This document shows positions 1 through 5,852 of a stretch of DNA of 5,852 bases, one piece after another; positions within the stretch are counted from its first letter, which is position 1, and every line of letters starts with the position of its first letter. This DNA is from Akkermansia sp. GTDB lineage: Bacteria > Verrucomicrobiota > Verrucomicrobiia > Verrucomicrobiales > Akkermansiaceae. The notes below the pieces were generated by a model. It worked only from the letters and a program-made list of their open reading frames with translations. It was not told the DNA's origin and searched no databases. The position numbers and the translations under genes were made by a program. The DNA lies in NCBI GenBank assembly GCA_020047775.1, contig JAIFNK010000242.1:1-5852 (forward strand), given 5' to 3'.

Positions 1-1
1 T

Positions 2-1318
2 CCGATGGTGGCGGGATCCGCGGGATTGCTCTACGCGAAACTCAGAAACGACTACGCCATCACCAAGGCCAACCTGCCACGCATCACCAAGGCCCTGCTG
101 CTTGCCACCGCGACCAAAGACACGGTGCCAGGCTGGGACAACAGCCCGACCTCCCCGCTGGACTCCATTTACGGCGCGGGCGAGCTCAACATTTGCCTTG
201 CCTACACCGCCCTCCGCTCCGGGAGGGCCAGCGCCGGCACCACCACCCAGCACAAACCGCGTGGCTGGGCTGCGGAGCCGGTTACTTCCACCACTGCCAA
301 AACCTATTATTTCAACATCCCGGCCGGTGCCCCCACCACCCCGTTCAGCGCGGCCCTCACCTGGCACCGCATCGTCACCGACACCATCAACAACCGCTTT
401 TTATGGGGCGATCCAAGCTCCAGCCTCGCGAACCTCAGCCTCCGGCTCTATCATGCCAACGGCTTCACACCCGGCTCCGAGATCGCCGCCAGCACCAGCG
501 CCGTGGACAATGTGGAGCTCATCTATCAAGCCGCCCTTCCGCCGGGTGACTACGCCCTGCGTGTGACAAGCGACTCCTCCACTTCCACCGAATATGCGCT
601 CGCCTGGCACAGCCTGCCCGCCGTGACCGTCGCCGCCACGGTTTCCACCGCCAGGGAAATCGACGGCCAAACCGGACTCATTACCTTGAGCCGCACCGGC
701 GACACGACACTTCCGCTACTCGTGCCTCTATCCATCAGCGGCAGCGCCATTGCCGGCACTCATTACCAACCGCTTCCCGCCAGCGTCACCTTCCCGGCAG
801 GCCAGCTCTCGACCACGCTTCAAGTGATCCCCATCGCCGATTCGCTTGCCCAGGGAAACCGCTCCGTCATCGTCGCCGCTGCCGCCGATTTCGCCTCGGT
901 CCGGGATGCCAGCCAATCCGCAGTGCTAACCATCGAGGACAAACCGGCCGATGCGTGGCGATTCATCAACTTCACCTCCCTGGAACTCAACAATCCCGCC
1001 ATCAGCGGCGACAATGCGGATCCGGATGGAGACCGTCTGGCGAATCTCATGGAATACGCGCTCGGACTCGCTCCGAAATCCCCGGGCACCGCCCCCGTGT
1101 CACCCCTCGATGTGAATGGCTACCTGGCCCTGTCCGTCGTCAAAAATCCCGCCGCCACCGACATCACGTGGGCGGCGCAGGTTTCCGGGGACATTTCATC
1201 CTGGCAGTCCGCCATTCCTGTCAGCGGCACCCAGGACCCGATATTCATCGCCCGCGACGATGTCCTGAAGACTTCGGCAGACCGGCGTTTCATCCGGTTG
1301 CAAGTCATCCGGCAGTGA
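2..1318 (+). CDS. Subtilisin-family (S8) secreted serine protease, C-terminal part (5' truncated by window)
   Basis: The open frame enters from the left edge; its first visible residues, P-M-V-A-G-S-A-G-L-L-Y, match the stretch that follows the catalytic serine in subtilases (GTSxAAPxVAG). The serine itself and the Asp/His residues would lie upstream, outside the window. The end of the protease domain follows (IYGAGELN, about visible residues 55-62). Next comes a beta-sandwich region resembling a pre-peptidase C-terminal domain (about 95-203, with FSAALTW and LPPGDYALRV), a Calx-beta domain (about 207-312, with GTHY, LTIED), and a C-terminal module with the 12-residue EF-hand-like loop D339-x-D341-x-D343-x-L-x-N347-x-x-E350 ending in a FIRLQV strand. 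Calx-beta domains and such loops usually bind calcium, so an extracellular, calcium-stabilised protease is inferred. The protease call rests on a short motif plus domain order; substrate is unknown. The internal ATG at nt 5 is not the true start. Confidence 0.82.
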   Translation, partial: PMVAGSAGLLYAKLRNDYAITKANLPRITKALLLATATKDTVPGWDNSPTSPLDSIYGAGELNICLAYTALRSGRASAGTTTQHKPRGWAAEPVTSTTAKTYYFNIPAGAPTTPFSAALTWHRIVTDTINNRFLWGDPSSSLANLSLRLYHANGFTPGSEIAASTSAVDNVELIYQAALPPGDYALRVTSDSSTSTEYALAWHSLPAVTVAATVSTAREIDGQTGLITLSRTGDTTLPLLVPLSISGSAIAGTHYQPLPASVTFPAGQLSTTLQVIPIADSLAQGNRSVIVAAAADFASVRDASQSAVLTIEDKPADAWRFINFTSLELNNPAISGDNADPDGDRLANLMEYALGLAPKSPGTAPVSPLDVNGYLALSVVKNPAATDITWAAQVSGDISSWQSAIPVSGTQDPIFIARDDVLKTSADRRFIRLQVIRQ

Positions 1319-1341
1319 TGGAATTAGAGCCTGGCCCACTG

Positions 1342-1360
1342 CGCCGGGGATCGCCCGGTG
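1342..1360 (+). terminator. Candidate hairpin after the protease gene (weak terminator or spacer structure)
   Basis: A 7-bp stem (1342-1348 with 1354-1360, including one G-U pair) closes a 5-nt loop (GATCG), starting 23 nt after the protease stop codon. There is no T-run after it, so it is not a classical intrinsic terminator. It is the only clear inverted repeat in the 93-nt gap and would fit transcript separation between the protease and the downstream cluster. Chance hairpins of this size are common in GC-rich DNA. Confidence 0.25.
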
Positions 1361-1411
1361 GTCCTGAACAGCGCTTGCACTCCGCCCGTGCTTCGCCTAA
1401 GTCTTCCGCCG

Positions 1412-2020
1412 ATGAAACGCAGAATCGCTCTTATTTCTCTCGTCCTTTTCCCGGTCCTTGCCTCTTGTGAACCCGCCAAGAAAGGCACCAAACCGACCGC
1501 AGCCACGGCCAAGGCCCAGAAAGTCCGCCTGAAAACCACCGCAGGCGATATCGTGATCGAACTCAACGCCGAAAAGGCTCCGATCACCGTGGAAAACTTC
1601 CTCGGTTACGTGAAAAACAAACACTATGACGGCACCGTGTTTCATCGGGTCATGGGAACCTTCATGATCCAAGGCGGTGGTTTTTCACTCAACGATGGAA
1701 AACTCGCTGAAAAGCCAGCGGGGAAAGGAATCAAGAACGAAGGCCAAAATGGTCTTAAAAACGAGCGGGGCACCATCGCCATGGCACGGACCCCGGTACT
1801 CGACAGCGCCACCACACAGTTTTTCATCAACGTGGCGGACAACACTCAAAGTCTCGACTATCCGGCAAACGGTGGTTATGCGGTTTTTGGCAAAGTCGTC
1901 GACGGCATGGAGGTGGTGGACAAAATCAAAGCGATGGAGACCACCTCTGCTCCTGGCTCCTTTGAGAAATCACTGCCAGTCAAATTCGTTGTGATTCAAT
2001 CCGCGAAGGTTGTCGATTAA
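1412..2020 (+). CDS. Cyclophilin-type peptidyl-prolyl cis-trans isomerase, predicted lipoprotein
   Basis: 202 aa. It catalyses cis-trans isomerisation of Xaa-Pro bonds, assisting folding of exported proteins. The start at ATG 1412 is chosen over an in-frame GTG at 1358 because it gives a clean lipoprotein signal: MKRR, a hydrophobic stretch, then lipobox L16-A17-S18-C19. A Lys/Ala/Thr-rich linker (20-37) tethers the cyclophilin domain (about 38-200). Visible family motifs are F77-H-R79-V (catalytic Arg), F84-M-I-Q87-G-G-G, T121-I-A-M-A-R, T135-Q-F-F-I-N and Y156-A-V-F-G-K. The position of the drug-binding Trp/Phe (before L-D) appears to be Ser147, so weak cyclosporin binding is possible. Residue +2 after the Cys is Glu, not Asp, which by the E. 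coli rule favours outer-membrane sorting. It is first in the same-strand run, 17 nt before plsY. It resembles PpiA/PpiB, but I cannot assign one symbol. Confidence 0.93.
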   Translation: MKRRIALISLVLFPVLASCEPAKKGTKPTAATAKAQKVRLKTTAGDIVIELNAEKAPITVENFLGYVKNKHYDGTVFHRVMGTFMIQGGGFSLNDGKLAEKPAGKGIKNEGQNGLKNERGTIAMARTPVLDSATTQFFINVADNTQSLDYPANGGYAVFGKVVDGMEVVDKIKAMETTSAPGSFEKSLPVKFVVIQSAKVVD

Positions 2021-2037
2021 CTGTTCCGACCTCGCAC

Positions 2038-2742
2038 ATGCAACTCTGGCTCTGCCCGCTCATCGCCTTTCTACTCGGGTCGATTCCCTTCGGGCTGATC
2101 ATCGCCAGCGCCAAGGGAATCAACATCCGCGAGCACGGCTCGGGCAACATCGGAGCCACCAATGTGCTTCGGGTCGTCGGCAGGAAATATGGCATCACCT
2201 GTCTGTTACTGGACGCGCTCAAGGGTTTCATTCCAGTGGTCATCGCGATCTCGCTGATCCGCTTCGAGGGCATGAAAAACCCGATGAGCGTCACCGCGCT
2301 CGTGGCGTATGCGCAGGATTTTCCGATGCTCACGGCGCAGATCTTCCAGGTCATCACCGGCCTCTGCGCGGTGCTCGGGCACAATTACTCGCCATGGGTC
2401 GGCTTCAAGGGCGGCAAAGGCATCGCCACCTCCGCCGGGGTGTTCATCGCGCTGATGCCCGCCGCCATCGTGATCCTGATCGCGGTCTGGGTGCTGGTTT
2501 TCCTCGTCAGCCGCTACGTTTCCTTGGCCAGCATCATTGCCGCCGCGGTCCTGCCGCTGGTGACGCTGTGGGGCTCGTAGTTTCACGGGAAAATCCAGAA
2601 CGGCACGTGGAACAAGCCGCTGTTCGCGTTCACCGTGATCATCGCCGTGCTGGCCGTTTGGAAGCACCGCGGCAATATCGGTCGCCTTCGCAACGGCACC
2701 GAGCACCGCTTCACCCGCAAGCCGAAATCCGCCGATGTCTGA
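2038..2742 (+). CDS. plsY: Acyl-phosphate:glycerol-3-phosphate acyltransferase PlsY, interrupted by in-frame TAG at codon 181
   Basis: PlsY is an integral inner-membrane enzyme that transfers an acyl group from acyl-phosphate to sn-glycerol 3-phosphate, giving lysophosphatidic acid. Seen here: the N-terminal G14-S-I-P-F-G segment, motif 1 (G34-S-G-N-I-G-A-T-N42 with R45), K62-G, motif 2, the glycine-rich phosphate loop (G114-H-N-Y-S then F123-K-G-G-K-G), and several hydrophobic helices. Codon 181 (2578-2580) is TAG. The frame then continues 53 codons to TGA 2740-2742, encoding a further hydrophobic helix (about 194-208) and motif 3, H210-R-G-N213-I-G-R-L-R-N-G-T-E222. The predicted full length of 234 aa is slightly above the usual 200-215; stopping at 180 aa would remove motif 3, whose His, Asn and Glu are reported as important. 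The stop of the full frame overlaps the gpsA start. A pseudogene, a sequencing error and readthrough are all possible; family identity is secure. Confidence 0.9.
2578..2580 (+). other. In-frame amber codon inside plsY
   Basis: TAG occurs at codon 181 of plsY, between W178-G-S and F-H-G-K-I, in what should be a loop before the last membrane helix. About 45 of the 53 following codons end in G or C, as in the neighbouring genes, so the downstream part looks under coding constraint. TAG serves as the ordinary terminator of gpsA (3743-3745), so general reassignment of TAG in this genome is unlikely. One base change would restore Trp, Tyr, Gln, Lys, Glu, Ser or Leu. Confidence 0.9.
2735..2742 (+). 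promoter_or_regulatory. plsY stop / gpsA start overlap (ATGTCTGA), probable translational coupling site
   Basis: The gpsA ATG (2735-2737) lies 5 nt before the TGA (2740-2742) that ends the full plsY frame, giving an 8-nt overlap. No Shine-Dalgarno-like sequence precedes the ATG, so re-initiation by ribosomes finishing plsY is a plausible way to start gpsA. A ribosome stopping at the internal TAG would halt 154 nt short of this start. Confidence 0.5.
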
Positions 2743-3745
2743 ACCCAGATTCACCTCCGCCGCAGTCCTCGGTTCGGGCTCCTTCGGCACGGCCATCGCC
2801 AAGCTTCTCGCGCCGAAACTTGAGTCCGTCATCCTCATCGGCCGGGATCCCGAAACCGCCGACACCATCAACCGCGAACACCGGAATCCACACTATCTGA
2901 GCGGGATCCAGCTTCCGGAAAACGTGCGCGCTTCGACCCGCCCGGCGGATGCACTCGGCCACTCCCTGATTCTCTTCGCCGTCCCCACTTCAGCCACCCG
3001 CGAAATGGCCCGGACGCTGGCGGCGGCCAATCTCCCACCCGAAACCCCGCTGCTTTCCTGCGCCAAGGGAATCGAAAAATCCACCGGCGACCGCATGAGC
3101 CAGATTCTGCGCGAGGTCTTCCCGGACAACCTGATCGCCGTTCTGTCCGGACCTAACCACGCCGAGGAAATCGCCGCCGGCATGGCCACCTGCGCCGTCA
3201 TCGGCTCGGACGACCACGACCTGGCGGTGCGCCTTCAGGAACTCTTCACCTTCCCTCATTTCCGCTCTTACACCAGCGACGATCTCGCCGGCATCGAGTT
3301 CGGCGGCGCGGTGAAGAATGTTTACGCCATCGCCGCCGGCATGGCCCACGGACTGGGCCTCGGTGACAATGCCGTCGCGGCGCTGGTCACCCGCGCGCTG
3401 GCGGAGATGACCCGCCTCGGCACCGCGCTCGGCGGGCGGATCGAGACGTTTTCCGGACTATCAGGCGTCGGTGACCTCATCGTCACCTGCTTCTCCGAGC
3501 ACTCGCGGAACCACCGCGTCGGCCTCGCGCTGGGCGGTGGAAAAACCCTGGAGGAAGCCGTCGCCGCGCTCGGGATGGTCGCCGAGGGAGTCCCTAACAC
3601 ACTTTCCATCCACGAAGCCGCCCGCCGCGTGGGCGTCCGCACTCCGATCATCGACGGGGTTTACAGCATTTTCTACGAAGGAAAATCCGTCCCGCTCGCC
3701 ATGCGGGAACTACTCTCCCGCGATCCCCGCCCCGAACATAGTTAG
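2735..3745 (+). CDS. gpsA: NAD(P)-dependent sn-glycerol-3-phosphate dehydrogenase
   Basis: 336 aa, the normal family length. It reduces dihydroxyacetone phosphate to sn-glycerol 3-phosphate in the cytoplasm, supplying the backbone that PlsY acylates. Seen in sequence: the N-terminal Rossmann dinucleotide loop G13-S-G-S-F-G18-T-A; G139-P-N-H-A-E-E-I, matching the family GPSFAxE segment; the catalytic-lysine helix G-A-V-K194-N-V-Y-A-I-A-A-G; and the substrate-binding block S240-G-L-S-G-V-G-D247-L-I-V-T-C followed by S257-R258-N259-H-R-V-G. All expected catalytic positions are present and the frame is intact. The ATG at 2735 fits the family N-terminus, and only a few residues precede the Rossmann strand. 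It overlaps plsY by 8 nt and ends 3 nt before the dedA-family gene, consistent with one operon. The gene ends in TAG. Confidence 0.97.
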   Translation: MSEPRFTSAAVLGSGSFGTAIAKLLAPKLESVILIGRDPETADTINREHRNPHYLSGIQLPENVRASTRPADALGHSLILFAVPTSATREMARTLAAANLPPETPLLSCAKGIEKSTGDRMSQILREVFPDNLIAVLSGPNHAEEIAAGMATCAVIGSDDHDLAVRLQELFTFPHFRSYTSDDLAGIEFGGAVKNVYAIAAGMAHGLGLGDNAVAALVTRALAEMTRLGTALGGRIETFSGLSGVGDLIVTCFSEHSRNHRVGLALGGGKTLEEAVAALGMVAEGVPNTLSIHEAARRVGVRTPIIDGVYSIFYEGKSVPLAMRELLSRDPRPEHS

Positions 3746-3748
3746 ACC

Positions 3749-4414
3749 ATGACCGAAATCCTCGACCTCTTCCTGCATCTCCCTGTCCACTTGGAGAACT
3801 TCGTCAATGCGCACGGCACCTTGATCTACGGGCTGCTCTTCTTGATCATTTTCTGTGAGACAGGTCTCGTGATCACGCCCTTCCTGCCGGGCGACTCGTT
3901 GTTGTTCGCCATCGGTGCGGTGGCTGCGAAAGAAGGATCCAGCCTGAATATTTGGGTTGCCGCCGTGATCCTGCTGGTCGCGGCGATTCTGGGAGACACG
4001 GTGAACTACTGGATCGGCCGGAAATCCGGCGGCTGGATGATGCGGAAGTTTCCCAAAATCGTGAAGCCCAGCCACATCGAGAAGACCAACGAGTTCTTCG
4101 TCCGCTACGGCGGGAAAACGATCATCATCGCCCGCTTCGTCCCCATCGTCCGCACCTTCGCCCCCTTCGTCGCGGGCTCGGGTCACATGGACTACCGTCG
4201 CTTCATGTTCTTCAACGTAATTGGGGCCATCCTCTGGGTTGGACTCCTTCTGCCCTGCGGTTGGTTCTTCGGTCGCATCCCTTTCGTGCAGAAGAATTTC
4301 GAACTCGTCGTGCTCGGCATCATCGCGATTTCCGTGTTGCCGATGGTCATCGAGATCGCCCGCGCGAAAATGGCAAAGAAGAAGACGGATCCTGGAAGCC
4401 TACCGACCGACTGA
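3749..4414 (+). CDS. DedA-family (VTT/SNARE-associated domain) inner-membrane protein
   Basis: 221 aa, close to the usual 200-220. DedA proteins are conserved inner-membrane proteins with roles in membrane homeostasis; some members are linked to undecaprenyl-phosphate or phospholipid translocation and to proton-dependent transport. Seen here: E37-T-G-L-V-I-T-P-F-L-P-G-D49-S-L-L-F, G82-D-T-V-N-Y-W-I-G-R, and the family signature F117-x-R-Y-G-G-K-T-I-I-I-A-R129-F-V-P-I-V-R135-T-F-A-P-F-V-A-G followed by M147-D-Y-R-R-F and N156-V-I-G-A-I-L-W. The acidic pair E37/D49 and the arginine pair R129/R135 appear to match residues shown to matter in E. coli YqjA/YghB. A Lys-rich cytoplasmic tail ends the protein. 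It starts 3 nt after the gpsA stop and so is almost certainly cotranscribed. Which DedA subgroup and which substrate it serves cannot be told from sequence alone. Confidence 0.93.
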   Translation: MTEILDLFLHLPVHLENFVNAHGTLIYGLLFLIIFCETGLVITPFLPGDSLLFAIGAVAAKEGSSLNIWVAAVILLVAAILGDTVNYWIGRKSGGWMMRKFPKIVKPSHIEKTNEFFVRYGGKTIIIARFVPIVRTFAPFVAGSGHMDYRRFMFFNVIGAILWVGLLLPCGWFFGRIPFVQKNFELVVLGIIAISVLPMVIEIARAKMAKKKTDPGSLPTD

Positions 4415-4437
4415 GCCTTTCCCACCCGGACCATCCC

Positions 4438-5061
4438 ATGCGATTCCTCCTGCCATTCCTCGCGCTCGTTGCAACCGCTCTTGCTAACAACGCGCCGCTC
4501 GACGCCTGGCTGAAACGCCAGCCGTCCATCACCACCCTGGACGCGGAGTTCACGCAGATCCGGAAACTACCCGCGCTGAAGAATCCAACCACCACCCCGG
4601 GACGCTTGTCCTTCGCCAAACCCGACAAAGTCCGCTGGCAGCTCGGAAACCCGTTTGAAACGCTCGCCGTCTCGGATGGTGTCACGCTCACACTCATCGA
4701 TGCCGCATCCAAGACCGCCCGCCGGATCGCAGTGGATTCGCCGCAGGCCGTGCGGTTTTCGCTGCTCTCCGGGAAAGCGTTCCAGTCGCCCGAGGCGTTC
4801 TACCAGGAATTTGAAGTCGTCGAATCCCGCGCCGTTTCCGGCATCCAGCAATACACCGTGAGAGCCAAAGACCGGCGGACTCGCTCCCAGATTCCATGGA
4901 TCTTCCTCGACATCGATCCTGCGAAAAACGAACTCCGGGCACTCGACTTCGAGCTGCAGGACAAGTCCCGGCTGCGCACCGTCTTCCAGAATCCCAAGTT
5001 CAACATCAAACTCGACGGCTCGCTTTTCATACCGGATCTATCAGGCTACAGCGTGAAGTAA
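4438..5061 (+). CDS. LolA-like periplasmic outer-membrane lipoprotein carrier
   Basis: 207 aa, near the E. coli LolA precursor length (about 203). LolA receives lipoproteins from the inner-membrane LolCDE transporter and carries them through the periplasm. The frame is open well upstream (from 3952), but there it lies inside the dedA-family gene. ATG 4438 is chosen because it gives a signal peptide (M-R-F, hydrophobic core, A14-L-A16, predicted cut before N17) and sits 23 nt after the upstream stop. LolA-like features: L34-D-A-E-F-T-Q40; G55-R-L-S-F-A-K-P-D-K-V-R-W67-Q-L, the usual 'G-x-L-x-F-x-x-P-x-x-x-R-W' strand; S-D-G-x-x-L-x-L-I-D; and a C-terminal N-I-K-L-D-G-S-L-F-I-P-D-L-S-G-Y. Neither lolB nor lolCDE is visible. 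It is last in the same-strand run. The general LolA fold is likely; strict orthology to E. coli LolA is less sure. Confidence 0.85.
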   Translation: MRFLLPFLALVATALANNAPLDAWLKRQPSITTLDAEFTQIRKLPALKNPTTTPGRLSFAKPDKVRWQLGNPFETLAVSDGVTLTLIDAASKTARRIAVDSPQAVRFSLLSGKAFQSPEAFYQEFEVVESRAVSGIQQYTVRAKDRRTRSQIPWIFLDIDPAKNELRALDFELQDKSRLRTVFQNPKFNIKLDGSLFIPDLSGYSVK

Positions 5062-5088
5062 ACGGGCCGGACGGGATCACCACACCAG
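5062..5088. other. 27-nt convergent intergenic gap between the lolA-like gene and pyrG
   Basis: The two genes end tail to tail here. The gap is GC-rich and contains a short repeated ACGGG, but no stem-loop with a T-run on either strand, so I cannot point to a terminator. Transcripts from each side may run into the opposite gene. Confidence 0.6.
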
Positions 5089-5852
5089 TTAGTGCTTCTG
5101 CGAGTGCTCGAGCGCGGCGGCGACGAAGCCCGAGAAGAGCGGATGCGGGTGGTTCGGCTTGGATTGGAACTCGGGATGGAACTGCGCGCCGATGTAAAAC
5201 GGATGCTCCGGCAGCTCGACGATTTCAACGAGGCCTTCTTCCGCGGAGACGGAGGAAATCACCAGCCCGGCGTCCTGGAGGCGATCCTGATAGTCGGAGT
5301 TGAACTCATACCGGTGGCGGTGGCGCTCGTGGATCCGGTCCACGTTTCCATAAAGGTCGGCGGCTTTGGTGCCGGTGAAGAGGATGGATTCGCAGGATCC
5401 TAGGCGCATGGTCGCGCCCATGTCCTCGACGCCTTTCTGCTCTTCCTGCAAACAGATGACCGGGTGCTTGGTCGCCTTGTCGAACTCCGTGGAATTCGCA
5501 TCTTTCAGCCCGCAGACGTTGCGGGCGTATTCGATGGTCGCGATCTGCATGCCCAGGCAGATGCCGAAATACGGGATCTTGTTCTCACGCGCATACTTGG
5601 CTGCCAGGATTTTCCCTTCGATGCCGCGGTCGCCGAACCCGCCAGGGACCAGGATGCCGTCGACATCGCCGATGACGGCCTTCGCACCATGGTCCTCGAT
5701 GGCTTCCGCCTCGACGCGGATGATGTGGACCTTGGTGTCGTGATGGGCACCGGCGTGGATGAGCGATTCGTAAATGGATTTGTAAGCGTCCTGAAGCTCG
5801 ATGTATTTCCCGGCCACGGCGATGGTGACCTTGTGCTTCGGATGGATCACGC
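5089..5852 (-). CDS. pyrG: CTP synthase, C-terminal glutaminase half (5' end beyond window)
   Basis: CTP synthase converts UTP, ATP and glutamine to CTP in the cytoplasm, the last step of de novo pyrimidine nucleotide synthesis. The roughly 254 codons visible cover the class I glutamine amidotransferase domain; the N-terminal synthase (kinase-like) half lies off the right edge. Numbering from the valine codon at 5850, visible motifs are V12-A-G-K-Y-I-E-L-Q-D-A-Y-K-S, the oxyanion/glutamine loop P69-G-G-F-G-D-R-G, the nucleophile elbow F95-G-I-C98-L-G-M-Q, T-M-R-L-G, H-R-H-R-Y-E-F-N, and the catalytic H225-P-E227. The triad Cys/His/Glu is complete. The GTG at 5850 is an internal valine codon, not a start. 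The gene ends in TAA and runs convergent with the lolA-like gene; there is no operon link to it. Confidence 0.97.
   Translation of the reverse strand, partial: VIHPKHKVTIAVAGKYIELQDAYKSIYESLIHAGAHHDTKVHIIRVEAEAIEDHGAKAVIGDVDGILVPGGFGDRGIEGKILAAKYARENKIPYFGICLGMQIATIEYARNVCGLKDANSTEFDKATKHPVICLQEEQKGVEDMGATMRLGSCESILFTGTKAADLYGNVDRIHERHRHRYEFNSDYQDRLQDAGLVISSVSAEEGLVEIVELPEHPFYIGAQFHPEFQSKPNHPHPLFSGFVAAALEHSQKH

Noticed and set aside
1375..1403. TTGCAC and TAAGTC spaced by 17 nt before the isomerase gene, as a sigma-70 promoter
   Set aside because: Each box matches its consensus poorly, and the implied transcript would start almost at the ATG. Not strong enough to list.
1358..1411. Upstream GTG start giving an 18-residue N-terminal extension to the isomerase
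   Set aside because: The extension would bury the lipoprotein signal peptide; ATG 1412 yields a standard signal with lipobox.
2581..2742. Separate small gene after the plsY TAG
   Set aside because: It has no ATG; only internal GTG codons are available. Its content matches the C-terminal end of PlsY, so it is the same gene.
2206..2871. Long minus-strand open frame (221 codons) opposite plsY/gpsA
   Set aside because: It is very rich in His, Asp, Gly and Arg, as expected of an antisense shadow of GC-rich genes, and conflicts with clear plsY and gpsA coding.
2010..2900. Plus-strand 296-codon open frame across plsY
   Set aside because: Arg/His/Pro-rich shadow of plsY and the start of gpsA; no domain-like segments.
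3952..4437. Long N-terminal extension of the lolA-like frame
   Set aside because: It overlaps the dedA-family gene in another frame, has Arg/His-rich shadow composition, and the signal peptide begins only at 4438.
5062..5088. Bidirectional terminator between the lolA-like gene and pyrG
   Set aside because: The gap has GC-rich repeats but no adequate stem with a T-tract on either strand.
1..5852. Mobile element, CRISPR array, defence system or phage gene
   Set aside because: All coding sequence matches housekeeping or secreted-protein families; no transposase, integrase, repeat array or terminal inverted repeats were seen.

Overview
The window reads as an ordinary chromosomal stretch of a GC-rich, Gram-negative (diderm) bacterium. 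I infer a member of the Verrucomicrobiota. The reasons are a secreted-protein C-terminal module of the 'DPDGDxLxNxxEYALG...FxRLxV' kind, common in that phylum, together with a LolA-type carrier, a lipobox-bearing lipoprotein and high GC at third codon positions. This assignment rests on protein style only; there is no rRNA or other marker in the window.

Layout: (1) Nt 2-1318, +: the C-terminal part of a large secreted subtilisin-family protease. The window opens immediately after the expected catalytic-serine motif, and the protein continues through a beta-sandwich domain, a Calx-beta domain and an EF-hand-like calcium loop. (2) Nt 1319-1411: a short intergenic stretch with one modest hairpin. 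(3) Nt 1412-5061, +: a compact five-gene run, all one strand, with gaps of 3-23 nt and one 8-nt overlap: a cyclophilin-type peptidyl-prolyl isomerase lipoprotein, plsY, gpsA, a DedA-family membrane protein and a LolA-like lipoprotein carrier. (4) Nt 5089-5852, -: the C-terminal glutaminase half of CTP synthase (pyrG), convergent with the lolA-like gene and cut by the window end.

How the genes fit together: GpsA makes sn-glycerol 3-phosphate and PlsY acylates it, the first committed steps of membrane phospholipid synthesis. DedA proteins act in membrane lipid homeostasis, LolA escorts lipoproteins across the periplasm, and the isomerase is itself a predicted lipoprotein. The run is therefore an envelope-biogenesis cluster. 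CTP synthase supplies CTP for CDP-diacylglycerol among other uses, but lies on the opposite strand.

The most notable point is an in-frame amber codon (TAG, 2578-2580) inside plsY. The same frame continues for 53 more codons with coding-like composition, carries the conserved third PlsY motif (HRGNI..L..GTE), and ends at a TGA that overlaps the gpsA start codon. The TAG truncates an essential enzyme before a motif needed for activity. It is either a sequence error, a real nonsense mutation, or a suppressed/readthrough codon. I found no CRISPR array, tRNA, rRNA, insertion sequence, phage gene or convincingly new system. No stretch above 300 bases lacks a gene.
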